64,000 nucleotides of DNA, from assembly GCA_963806045.1 (NCBI GenBank), contig CAWDWP010000007.1, positions 225,341-289,340 on the forward strand, given 5' to 3'. Source of the stretch: DATCHW01 sp963806045 (GTDB lineage Bacteria; Bacteroidota; Ignavibacteria; Tepidaquicellales; Tepidaquicellaceae). The notes beneath the pieces are model-generated. The model searched no databases. It worked only from the letters and a program-made list of their open reading frames with translations, and was not told the DNA's origin. Positions 18,335-27,834 of the stretch are shown here, piece after piece; within the stretch, counting starts at the first letter, position 1; each line of letters starts with the position of its first letter. The translations under genes were made by a program, and so were the position numbers.

Positions 18335-20113
18335 TTAATAAATTTTTATTGCATCAAATTTACATTTTGAATAGCATTCACCGCATTTAGTGCAAATTTC
18401 CTGTTTGATAAAGTGAACAACTTTCTTGTCACCTTCTATTGCATTTACAGGGCATCCTCTTTTACAAACCACACATCCGACACATTTTTCTTCGATTACT
18501 TCATATGTAAGCAGCTTCTTACAATTTAATGCCGGGCACTTTTTATCTCTAATATGTGCTTCGTATTCATCACGGAAATATTTGATTGTCGTCAAGACAG
18601 GATTAGGAGCTGTCTGACCGAGGCCGCATAATGAACCATCTTTTATATTTACAGATAGCTCTTCTAACAATTCAATATCACCTTGTTTACCTTCACCCTC
18701 AGTGATTCTGGTTAGTATTTCAAGCATCCTCATAGTTCCAACTCTGCAAAAAGTGCATTTCCCACATGATTCCTTCCTTGTAAAGTCAAGAAAATATCTG
18801 GCAATATCCACCATGCAAGTTGTTTCATCCATTACAACCATACCCCCGGAGCCCATAATTGCCCCCGTAGCATTTACAGAATCATAATCAACGATCGTAT
18901 GTGATAAATATTCAGGAATACAACCTCCTGAGGGACCTCCTAACTGGACGGCTTTGAATTTTTTATCATCAATTATTCCGCCGCCTAGCTTGTAAATAAT
19001 ATCTTTTATTGTCATTCCCATGGGAACTTCAACCAATCCCCCATTTTTTATTTTTCCTGTTAATGCGAAAACCTTAGTGCCTTTACTTTTCTCCGTTCCA
19101 TATTTTGCATATTCTGAAGCTCCATTAATGATTATCCAGGATATATTTGCAAACGTTTCAACATTATTAATGTTAGTAGGTTTTTTCCATAATCCTGATA
19201 CCGCAGGAAATGGAGGTCGTTTACGAGGCATACCTCGTTCTCCTTCTACAGAAGCAATCAAAGCAGTTTCTTCACCACACACAAAGGCTCCTGCACCTTC
19301 TTTAACATATATATCAAAACTGAATCCTTCGATGCCTAAAATATCTTCTCCAAGAAATCCACTTTCCCGGGCTTGTTCTATTGCGATATTTAATCTCTTT
19401 ACAGCCAAAGGATACTCCGCTCTGCAATAAATTACACCGTTTGATGCACCCGTCGCATACGCTCCGATAATCATGCCTTCTAAGACTGAATGCGGGTCTC
19501 CTTCAAGAACCGAGCGATCCATAAATGCTCCGGGATCACCTTCGTCTGCATTGCAAATGATATATTTGTCATCTGAACGGCTATTATTTGCAAATTTCCA
19601 TTTTAAACCCGTTGGGAATCCCCCGCCTCCTCTTCCTCTCAAGCCTGAATCGAGAATAATTTTAATGACATCCTGACTACTTATTTTTTCATCAGCTATC
19701 TTTTTTATTCCTTTGTATCCTTCTCTTTTAATGTAATCCTCAATAGATTCAGGGTCAATATACCCGCAATTCCTTAATGCAATTTTCACCTGACCTTCGA
19801 AATAGTTTTTGTCAGGAGTTTCAAATAAATCAGATTTTACGACATATTCTTTTATAGGAGCAAAATTTAAAATATGCTTTTCTACTATTTCATCTGCTTT
19901 TTTTATATCAACATTCCCATATAAATATGAACCACTTTCATCAATAATTTCTACCAACGGTTCTCTGAAACACATTCCGATACAACTGGTTTTCTTAAGT
20001 TCGATGTCCAAGTTATCTGTTTCCTTTATACGCAATAATTCATCATATACCTTACCCGCACCTGCTGCTAATCCACAGCTTCCCAATCCTACTATGACTT
20101 TCGTTTTTTCCAT
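18335..20113 (-). CDS. NuoF/HydB-like NADH-binding flavoprotein subunit
   Basis: 592 residues. The N-terminal thioredoxin-like [2Fe-2S] segment carries Cys13, Cys44 and Cys48. The NuoF core follows, with the FMN/NADH motifs LRGRGGGGFPTGLKW and CNADEGDPGAFMDR, the GAGAFVCGEETAL loop and the N3 cluster motif ESCGKCTFCRVGT. Two C-terminal [4Fe-4S] ferredoxin motifs (CVGCVVCKRGC and CTKCGECYSKC) complete it. The extra N- and C-terminal domains are characteristic of HydB-type subunits of bifurcating hydrogenases and NAD-linked formate dehydrogenases, not of respiratory complex I. It sits between the NuoE-like and the 1231-residue genes with gaps of 40 and 32 bases. Confidence 0.93.
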   Translation of the reverse strand: MEKTKVIVGLGSCGLAAGAGKVYDELLRIKETDNLDIELKKTSCIGMCFREPLVEIIDESGSYLYGNVDIKKADEIVEKHILNFAPIKEYVVKSDLFETPDKNYFEGQVKIALRNCGYIDPESIEDYIKREGYKGIKKIADEKISSQDVIKIILDSGLRGRGGGGFPTGLKWKFANNSRSDDKYIICNADEGDPGAFMDRSVLEGDPHSVLEGMIIGAYATGASNGVIYCRAEYPLAVKRLNIAIEQARESGFLGEDILGIEGFSFDIYVKEGAGAFVCGEETALIASVEGERGMPRKRPPFPAVSGLWKKPTNINNVETFANISWIIINGASEYAKYGTEKSKGTKVFALTGKIKNGGLVEVPMGMTIKDIIYKLGGGIIDDKKFKAVQLGGPSGGCIPEYLSHTIVDYDSVNATGAIMGSGGMVVMDETTCMVDIARYFLDFTRKESCGKCTFCRVGTMRMLEILTRITEGEGKQGDIELLEELSVNIKDGSLCGLGQTAPNPVLTTIKYFRDEYEAHIRDKKCPALNCKKLLTYEVIEEKCVGCVVCKRGCPVNAIEGDKKVVHFIKQEICTKCGECYSKCKFDAIKIY

Positions 20114-20153
20114 CTATTAAAATTTTATTTGCCGAATTCTAATTATTAATAAC

Positions 20154-20717
20154 TTAATTATTTGAAAAATTTATTTGTGGTTTATTTTTATTTTCCATCT
20201 TTTCTTTTCTATTAATTTCTTTTACTACATCAACGGCTTTTTTTCCATTTAATTTTCCGTATGTTTCATTTCCAATCATCATCACGGGTGCTAATGAGCA
20301 GCATCCAAGACATGCTACAGTTTCCAGTGTAAAAATTCTATCTTCAGTGGTTTCCCCATCTTTGACGTTTAAAAAGGTTATCAAATCCTCTGTGACCTTT
20401 GTCGCATTCTGAACATGACAAGCTGTTCCATGACAAACCCTGACTATGTGTTTTCCAACCGGTTTAAGTCTGAATTGAGCATAGAAAGTTGCTACTCCAT
20501 ACATATCATTTATCTTTAAACTCGTTTCATTTGCAAGTTTTTCAAATGCTTCAGTAGGTATATAACCATATAAATTTTGTGCTCCCTGAAGTAAAGGAAT
20601 TAAATTTCCTTTTTTGTTCTTGTATTTCTTAATTAAAGGATTCAACAAATCCAGATTAACATCTGAGTTCATAATCTTTTTTTTCTCTTCTTTAGGATGT
20701 ATTCTGGCTATTCTCAT
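20154..20717 (-). CDS. NuoE/HydC-like [2Fe-2S] subunit
   Basis: 187 residues. A helical N-terminus (about 35-100) leads to a thioredoxin-fold [2Fe-2S] domain with ligands in VCHGTACHV and ACLGCCSLAPVMMI, the NuoE pattern. It starts the NuoE-NuoF-NuoG/GltD gene set and transfers electrons between NADH-FMN in the NuoF subunit and other centres. It begins 146 bases after nfnB, far enough for its own promoter. The start was taken at the ATG giving MRIARIHPKEEKKK; a later start at MNSDVNLDLL is possible and would remove 15 residues. Confidence 0.92.
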   Translation of the reverse strand: MRIARIHPKEEKKKIMNSDVNLDLLNPLIKKYKNKKGNLIPLLQGAQNLYGYIPTEAFEKLANETSLKINDMYGVATFYAQFRLKPVGKHIVRVCHGTACHVQNATKVTEDLITFLNVKDGETTEDRIFTLETVACLGCCSLAPVMMIGNETYGKLNGKKAVDVVKEINRKEKMENKNKPQINFSNN

Positions 20718-20863
20718 AAGAATAAATATTTTTTAGTTTTGATTTCAAAATTATAGAAATGAATAAAAGATAGAATTAGACTATTAATTATAACTCTAAA
20801 TCTTATAAATAAAACTGAATTGTTAAAATCTGTATATACTATAAAAAAAGTTAACACATTAAT

Positions 20864-22648
20864 TTAAATTGTTGATAGTTTCTTGTATATTGCATTTGCC
20901 GCTATTCTTCCCGCACCCATGGCTTGTATAACTGTTGCAGAACCTGTTACGATATCTCCTCCGGCATAAACATAAGGTTTCGATGTCTCATTTGTCTCAG
21001 GATTCACTTCAACATAGCCCCATTTATTTCTTTTAATATCCGGAGTTGTCTGGAATAATATAGGATTCGAAGAAGTTCCAACTGCTACAACTATTAAATC
21101 ACAATCAATTATAAAATTTGATCCTTCTATCGGTATAGGTCTTCTTCTACCCGATGAATCAGGTTCACCCAATTGCATTCTTATGCATTCCATTCCTTTA
21201 ACCATATTCTGGTCGGTTCCTAAAAATTTTACCGGGTTAGTCAAAAGCATAAATCTTATTCCTTCTTCTTCCGCATGTCTAACTTCTTCATGTCTTGCTG
21301 GTAATTCCTGTCGGGATCTTCGGTAAACAATCGTTACTTCGGTAGAACCTGTTCTTATTGCTGTTCTTGCAGAATCCATGGCAACATTACCACCTCCGAT
21401 GACAACAACTTTATTTCCTCTTGGCTTTGGTGTATCATATTCCGGAAATTTATAAGCTTTCATCAGATTCATTCTTGTCAGATATTCATTTGATGAAAAA
21501 ACATTTCCGAGATTTTCACCTTCAATATTCATAAACACAGGCAATCCCGCACCAACTCCGATGAAAACAGAATCAAAATGCTCTAATAGCTCATCAACAG
21601 TGATAGTTTTTCCGATAATATGATTCATTTCTATCCGGCAACCTAATTCTCTTAAATAATCAATTTCAAATGACACTATAGATTTTGGAAGTCTGAATTC
21701 AGGAATTCCGTAAACCAATACCCCACCTGGTTCATGCAGAGCTTCAAATATCGTAACCGAATATCCACGCTGTTGCAAGTCGGCTGCGACGGTCAGACCG
21801 GCAGGTCCTGAACCTACAACTGCAATTTTTTTGTTCAATTTTGTTTTTATAACAGGAATCTTCACAAGTCCCATTTTTCTTTCATAGTCAGCAATATACC
21901 TTTCAAGATTCCCTATTGCAACAGGTCTATCTCTTGTTCCCAAAATGCATACTGCTTCACACTGACTTTCCTGAGGACATACTCTTCCGCATATCGCAGG
22001 TAATACATTTGTTTCTTTTATCTTCTTAGCAGCATCATCAAATTTTTCTTCAGCAATTAACCTGATAAAATTGGGAATATCTATATTAACCGGACATCCC
22101 GTTACACATTTAGGATTTTTACATTGTAAACATCTGCCGGCTTCCAGTTGTGCCAGTTCAGATGTATATCCATAAGGTACTTCATTATAATTTGCAGTTC
22201 GTAATTTCTGATCTTGTTCGGGCATTTCCTGCCTGGGAATTTTAAGTTTTATCTTGTTTTCATCTGCTTTTGTTAATCCGTGCCATTCACAGCCATTTTT
22301 CATGCAAAAATAATACGGGATCAATTTTGAAAATGCTGTAATAATCATCTCCGAAACCTGAGAACCGCATTCACCACATTTAATTTCGGAAACTACCAAG
22401 CTTTTTTTACATCTTGGACAAATCAAGTCATCAATGACATCACCGGATTCGATAGGAATGGTAGACTCGATATCAAATACATCAAGATAAGGACTAAGTT
22501 TTAAATCAATTTCCTGTTCTTTATATTTTCCTTTGAATGCTAAATATTTTACATCTTTTCTTTCGTAATTGAATGTATTTCTGCAATGAGGACAATAAGT
22601 ATTTAAGTAAGTTTTAAACTTAAGATATTTTATATCGTGCTCAATCAT
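20864..22648 (-). CDS. nfnB: NfnB/SudA-type NADPH-binding flavoprotein with N-terminal zinc-ribbon domain
   Basis: 594 residues, about 125 longer than ordinary NfnB/GltA. Residues 1-125 are a Cys-rich zinc-ribbon domain (Cys19, 22, 77, 80, 91, 94, 115, 120 and His123). Then follows the NfnB body: 4Fe-4S motifs CLQCKNPKCVTGCP (from Cys173) and CGRVCPQESQCEAVC, an FAD site GSGPAG (279-284), an NADPH site GGGNVAMDSART, and the C-terminal YAGGDIVTGSATVIQAMGAG. NfnAB couples NADH plus NADPH exchange to ferredoxin by electron bifurcation; the paralogous Sud enzyme uses sulfide or polysulfide. It lies 25 bases after nfnA. The extra domain is shared with the gene upstream of nfnA. Confidence 0.88.
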   Translation of the reverse strand: MIEHDIKYLKFKTYLNTYCPHCRNTFNYERKDVKYLAFKGKYKEQEIDLKLSPYLDVFDIESTIPIESGDVIDDLICPRCKKSLVVSEIKCGECGSQVSEMIITAFSKLIPYYFCMKNGCEWHGLTKADENKIKLKIPRQEMPEQDQKLRTANYNEVPYGYTSELAQLEAGRCLQCKNPKCVTGCPVNIDIPNFIRLIAEEKFDDAAKKIKETNVLPAICGRVCPQESQCEAVCILGTRDRPVAIGNLERYIADYERKMGLVKIPVIKTKLNKKIAVVGSGPAGLTVAADLQQRGYSVTIFEALHEPGGVLVYGIPEFRLPKSIVSFEIDYLRELGCRIEMNHIIGKTITVDELLEHFDSVFIGVGAGLPVFMNIEGENLGNVFSSNEYLTRMNLMKAYKFPEYDTPKPRGNKVVVIGGGNVAMDSARTAIRTGSTEVTIVYRRSRQELPARHEEVRHAEEEGIRFMLLTNPVKFLGTDQNMVKGMECIRMQLGEPDSSGRRRPIPIEGSNFIIDCDLIVVAVGTSSNPILFQTTPDIKRNKWGYVEVNPETNETSKPYVYAGGDIVTGSATVIQAMGAGRIAANAIYKKLSTI

Positions 22649-22673
22649 TATCTATATCTATTATTTATATTTA

Positions 22674-23498
22674 TTATCGGATTGAGAATAGTAATGAGTC
22701 TTTTTCATCTTTTAAATACATAGAATTTCTTTTATCTAATTCATCAAAATCGACTTCATGTCCGTCAAAATCAGGACCATCAACACAGCAAAATTGTGTT
22801 TTATTATTAACAGTAACTCTACATCCACCGCACATTCCGGTACCATCTATCATCACAGGATTCAGGCTTACCATTGTTTTCATATTATACTTCTTCGTGA
22901 GTTTACATATATTTTTCATCATAGGAATCGGACCTATTGCATACACTAGTTTAATATCATATCTTTCATCGAGGTATTTTGCCAGAGGTTGAGTTACAAA
23001 ACCTCTCTCTCCCCAGCTTCCATCATCTGTACAAACAACAATTTCATCACACATAGCAGTCATCTCATTTTCAAGTATTAACAAGTCTTTTTCTTTTGAG
23101 CCTATTATACCAATTACATAATTTCCTGCTTCTTTAAAAGCTTTAGTTATATGATGTAATATCGCAACACCTGTACCTCCTCCAACCATAACAACTGTTC
23201 CAAGCTTTTCAACTACAGCGGGTCTCCCTAATGGACCTACAACATCTTTTAGAAAATCTCCGGATTTTAGAGACCTCATTAAAGCGGTTGTTTTACCAAC
23301 TACTTGAAATATTAATGTTATTATTCCGGCAAATTCATCTTTATCGGCAATTGTCAGCGGAATTCTTTCTCCGGTTTCATTCACCCTTACAATTACGAAT
23401 TGTCCTGCTTTCGCTTTTGCTGCGATTTTTGGAGCACTAACATCAAATCTGATAATAGATCCCTTCGCCATTTCCTGTTTGCGGGTAATTTGAAACAT
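22674..23498 (-). CDS. nfnA: NfnA/SudB-type ferredoxin:NAD(P) reductase subunit
   Basis: 274 residues. The flavin-binding barrel (residues 1-100, with ERIPLTIAD) precedes an NAD-binding domain opened by MVGGGTGVAILHHITKAF. A C-terminal [2Fe-2S] site lies in GTGMCGGCRV...FCCVDGPDFDGHEVDFDEL, the hallmark of NfnA and sulfide dehydrogenase subunit B. It precedes nfnB by 25 bases and follows the zinc-ribbon gene by 30, so the three form one operon. The Nfn versus Sud choice is not settled by sequence alone; I favour Nfn because of the redox context. Confidence 0.88.
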   Translation of the reverse strand: MFQITRKQEMAKGSIIRFDVSAPKIAAKAKAGQFVIVRVNETGERIPLTIADKDEFAGIITLIFQVVGKTTALMRSLKSGDFLKDVVGPLGRPAVVEKLGTVVMVGGGTGVAILHHITKAFKEAGNYVIGIIGSKEKDLLILENEMTAMCDEIVVCTDDGSWGERGFVTQPLAKYLDERYDIKLVYAIGPIPMMKNICKLTKKYNMKTMVSLNPVMIDGTGMCGGCRVTVNNKTQFCCVDGPDFDGHEVDFDELDKRNSMYLKDEKDSLLFSIR

Positions 23499-23528
23499 TG
23501 TATATTTAAATTAATTAAGAATATTCAT

Positions 23529-24411
23529 TTACCAATCGTTACTATCTTCAAGTTTTATTTCGTTAATATCGTCTTCACTTAATCCGTGCCATCTGCATCC
23601 TTTTTTGGAACAGATATAAAAATCTATAAGCCTCAACCTTGCACCAATCGATATCAGGGCTGTTGGTGAACCGCATTTCTCGCAGCCTTTTTCTTTTACC
23701 ATCAAACTGTGATCACAATGAAAACATTTTAAGTCTTTTACTTGTTTATCTTCAGCTAAGAAAACTGTAGATTTCGATGAAAAAACGTTTAGATAAGGAC
23801 TTAGCATTACATAATCCGACTTCATCTTTATCATTAATGATTTTTAGTTTTAAAACATCGGTTTCTATAAGTGTTCTTTTGCAATACGGACAATATGCCT
23901 GAAGGAATGCCCCAGTTTCAATAATTTCCTGATCTTCTTCCTCAGGAGTTTTTTCTACTAGTATAGATTCAAGTGGATAATCATGAGGTTCAATATGGTG
24001 CGCTTTGGAAATGTACCCGTATTCCTGATAAAATTTCCTCAAAGCATTGGACAAATCTTCAAATTCAATAAGGTGATTTTTACACCCTTTTCTGGAGCAA
24101 ACCGATACTTTCCCTCCCATATCCAGATTAAAATCGAACATTGGTGCTTTGCAAACTCTGCATTCAACATCACTGTTAATATCCTTATTACATTTTGGAC
24201 AAATAAATTTTGCAACATCATCATTTTGGATATCAATATCGCAACTATAATTATAACTGCCGTATATTGAACTGAGATTTATTAATCCGGCTTTATTGCC
24301 AATTTCAATTTTAAGCTTTATACTTGGCTCGTTATCGACGAGGTTATCTTCGTCCATAAATGACTCACCGCATAATGGACATTTTACGCTTAGAGAAACA
24401 AAATTAAACAT
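23529..24411 (-). CDS. Zinc-ribbon protein with two copies of a Cys-rich domain, interrupted by a frameshift
   Basis: The start ATG at 24411 has a good Shine-Dalgarno (AGGAG, 7 bases upstream). The first frame gives one complete Cys-rich domain (CPLC, CPKC, CRVC, CSRKGCKNH) and the start of a second (CPYC). The rest of the second copy (CFHC, CEKC, CSKKGCRWHG) is in another frame, ending at 23529. Removing one base at the GG (minus strand) at 23816-23817 joins them, and the joined copy aligns well with the N-terminal domain of the NfnB downstream (both run ...LSPYLxVF...CxxC...CxxC...GCxWHG). The encoded protein would be about 293 residues. Its role is unknown; the shared domain ties it to NfnAB. 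Confidence 0.75.
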
Positions 24412-24493
24412 GTATCTCTCCTTTTAAATTTATGCAAAAATAATAAATATATATGTAAATATCTTTATTTAATTTAATATATTGAATATCAAT

Positions 24494-26600
24494 TTATAAA
24501 TTAACTCGCATTCTCGCATCCAATATTTTGCTTCTTTTACGTTCGCCGGATACAACGAATGGATTTAAGTCAATTTCCTCAAAAACCGGAAAATCCTCAA
24601 CTAATTTTGATAATTTTACAATACATTCTACGATATAATTAATATCTGCTCCCTTATTTCCCCTCATACCTTCTAATACTTTATAACCCTTCAGAGATTT
24701 TATCATTTCCATTGCGTCAGTCTCATCAAGACCCTTTAATCTGAATTTTACATCCTTTAACAATTCTACCATAATTCCTCCCAAACCAAACATAATAAGA
24801 TGTCCGGCGCTTGGATCTTTTACAACTCCGAGAATAGTTTCTGTACCTCCTTTGAAATATGGTTGAATTAAATAACTTTCTAATTTATCGAATAAATTTT
24901 TCGATTTTAAACTTTCACTAATCTCATCAATTGCATTCTCTAACTCTTTCTGGTTTTTTAAATCAAGCTTGACACCTCCTATGTCAGTTTTATGAATCAG
25001 TTCCTTCCCTACCGATTTTAAAACTACCGGATATCCAATTTTATTTGCACATTCAATTGTCGAAGTAATATCTCCCAATGTATATGTATCTATTATTGGT
25101 AAATTATAAGCTTTTAATATTTTATAAACTAATTCAAAATCGAGATAGAAGTCACCTCTTTTTGAAATAGTGCTAAATATTTTTTCAACTTCTTTTTTAT
25201 TTACCGAGAATTCTGCTTTTTTAACACGTTCTCTAATTTTATATTCATTATATTTTATCATCTCTCCCAAAGCCCTTGCTGCCGATTCCGGGTATTTGTA
25301 TATTGGAGGATGAACCGGAGCAAGCTTTTGTAACTTCGGAATATTTTCATCCTGTGACATTATCACAAACAATACTGCTTTGTCAGAACTTGAAATTGCT
25401 TTATTGACTTCAGCCATTATCTCAACCGTATCATGCATCAGTGGTGGTCCCATTATAACAATTAAAGAGTCAAAGTTATCATCTTCAATCATATATTTAG
25501 CAGCTTTAGCCCACATATCTGCTGAAGCAGGCGGTAATAAGTCAACAGGGTTATGCAAAGATGCTTCAGGAGCGGCAAATTCCATTATTTTCTTCTTAGC
25601 TTCATCTGACATTTCGGGCACCTCCAGACCGTTTTGTGCACATTCATCTACACATAATATCGCCGGACCTCCCGCATTTGTAAGTACTCCAACACGTTTC
25701 CCCTTGGGGTTATTTGCCTTATCAAATGCTTTCGCTAAACTAAACATTTGTCCCACAGTATAAACTCTAATTGCACCTGATTGCTCGATTAAAGCATTTG
25801 CAATTGCATCTCCGCTTGCAAGTGCTCCGGTATGAGAACTTGCAGCTTTCATTCCAGCGCTCGTTCGGGCTGCTTTTATGATAATTACAGGTTTTGATTT
25901 TGTTATTTGCTTTACAATTTGTGTAAACTGAATCGGATTTGAAAACGATTCAAGATAAAGTGTTATAACTTTTATATCATCGTTGTTTTTCCAGTATTCA
26001 AGAATATCATTTTCTGTAACATCAGCTTTATTTCCTATACTTATAAACTGCCCCATTCCGATATCATTCTGCTGAACTGTTTTTAGAACTGCAGCTCCAA
26101 GAGCGCCGCTTTGTGAGCAGAATCCTATCCCTCCATTGTGAGGCTCGACCATTACAAATGTCCCATTCAAGCTGACACCCGGCTTTGAATTAATAATTCC
26201 CATACAGTTCGGACCTACAAGTCTGATATTATATTTTTGTATTTTATCTAAAAGTTCATTTTCTAATTTCTCACCTTCTGACCCGGTCTCTTTAAAACCG
26301 GCTGTAATCAGAATAACGGAATTAATATTTTTTTTATAACAGTCATCTATAGCAGTTAATACCAAAGCTTTAGGAACCATTATTATTGCAAGGTCTATTT
26401 CACTATTTACATCTAATACGTGATTTATAAGCTTTTAGTGTATTTACTATATCTGCTTTAGGATTTATTGGAAATATCGCTCCATTGTAATTAAACTTGA
26501 GTAAATTTCCTATTAATTCGTAGCTTAAATTACCCGGTTTAGAAGAAGCTCCGATAATTGCAATTGATTTTGGATAAAAGAAATTATCAAATGAATTCAT
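24494..26600 (-). CDS. Acetate-CoA ligase (ADP-forming), fused alpha-beta, with one frameshift
   Basis: Two frames together make about 701 residues, the normal length of the fused enzyme. The first (from 26600) is the CoA-binding Rossmann start (YPKSIAIIGASSKPGN). The second carries the rest: GPNCMGIINS, GFCSQSGALG, the phospho-His motif SSHTGALASGD, and an ATP-grasp half with SVGKELIHKTDIGGV and GGTETILGV. Dropping one base near 26420 joins KAYKS to VLDVNSEIDLAIIMVP. The enzyme converts acetyl-CoA, ADP and phosphate to acetate and ATP, a substrate-level phosphorylation step in anaerobes. Related propionyl- or aryl-acyl-CoA forms cannot be excluded. Confidence 0.87.
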
Positions 26601-26825
26601 ATCAGGTAAGAATTAATTTTCGAGTAGTAAATAATCAATAATTTAAATATCAAACCTCATTTAATTATATAAAAATAGGTTTTATTTTAAACAAAAAAAA
26701 TGAAGATTTTTAGCAAATTGATTATTTATGAGTTTAAATGAAGTCAGATAATTATACCATTTACTTGCAAAAACTGACGAAACTCGATTAGGAATGGAAG
26801 ATTATTTTTTTTAGCATCCGGTTGT

Positions 26826-27723
26826 TTAATATCTATACAAATCTCCATTGAGATACTTTAATCCTGAATCACAAATAACTGTAACGATTTTCTTTCCCGG
26901 GTCCGATAATTCTTGCTCTTTGAATTGCCGCCCACACATTTGCTCCGGATGTGGTTCCTCCAAATATTCCTTCCAATCTTGCCAGTTTTCTTGCAGTTTC
27001 ATAGGCATCTTCATCCGATACGGCCATTATTTCATCTGCCAGGTCCAATCTGCAGATACGACGGCACGAATCCTGCTCCAATCCCTTCTAATTTGTGAGT
27101 TCCGGAGATATCACCACCTGAAAGAGAACGAACATTCAACGGTTCGATAGGAATGCATCGAATATTTGGTATTTCATTTTTAAACACTTCCGAATTTCCG
27201 GAAAAACATCCACCGGTCCCAACTCCTGTTATAAATTCATCAATGTTATTTCCAAGAACATCGATGATCTCTCTTGCCATGTCATGATATGCATTCCTGT
27301 TGTCAACATTGTTAAACTGGTCAGTCCAGAAAGTATTTGGTTCTTTTGCTAGTTCTTTCGCTCTCTCAACCAAAGAGTCAATAAGTTTTGCCGTAATTAA
27401 ACCATTATCACTTGGAATTATTTTCGAGATCGGCTCCAAATGCCCGCATTGTCTGAAGTTTTTCTTCCGCAAAAGCATCTGAGGAGACGAAGTGTGCATG
27501 GTAGCCTTTGATTGCACACACCATTGCAAGGGAACTTCCCGTACTTCCGCCGGTGTATTCAACCATCGGTTCCGCCGGGTTTAAGCTCACCTCTCCTTTC
27601 AGCTCCTTCAATCATCGAGAGAGCCATCCGGTCTTTCATGCTTCCGGTGGATTCGCCCCTTCATACTTTACATATATTTCTCGCACGATCGGGCTTAAGT
27701 ATTAATCTTTCCAATTCTTCCAT
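26826..27723 (-). pseudogene. Cysteine synthase-family PLP enzyme broken by about six single-base indels
   Basis: Reading across frames gives one nearly complete protein of about 300 residues: MEELERLILKPDRARN, then GANP, TGSMKDRMALSM (the PLP lysine), VEYTGGSTGSSLAMV, IIPSDNGLITAKL, VGTGGCFSGNSEV, EGIGAGFVPS, then DLADEIMAVSDEDAY, EGIFGGTTSGANVWAA and ICDSGLKYLNGDLY. Frame changes fall at about 27662, 27648, 27568, 27422, 27058 and 26900. The family makes cysteine from O-acetylserine and sulfide. So many indels would abolish the product if real; they could also be read errors, since the amino-acid sequence between them is well preserved. Confidence 0.75.
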
Positions 27724-27834
27724 GGAGTAATACCTATTACATTGATTTCTAATTATTGGTTTTTTAAGTAAACACAAAACTACAAATTAGCTCTATATTT
27801 TACGATATAATTAGATGATAATAAATAATTTCTA

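Noticed and set aside
19020..19430. A 136-codon open frame on the plus strand
   Set aside because: It is the antisense shadow of the NuoF-like gene, whose protein shows all family motifs; the plus-strand frame has no recognisable domain.
14607..20717. [FeFe]-hydrogenase HydABC
   Set aside because: NuoE/NuoF homologues of the HydC/HydB type are present, but no H-cluster motifs (TSCCPxW, MPCxxKxxE, ExMACxxGCxxGGGxP) occur in the large subunit.
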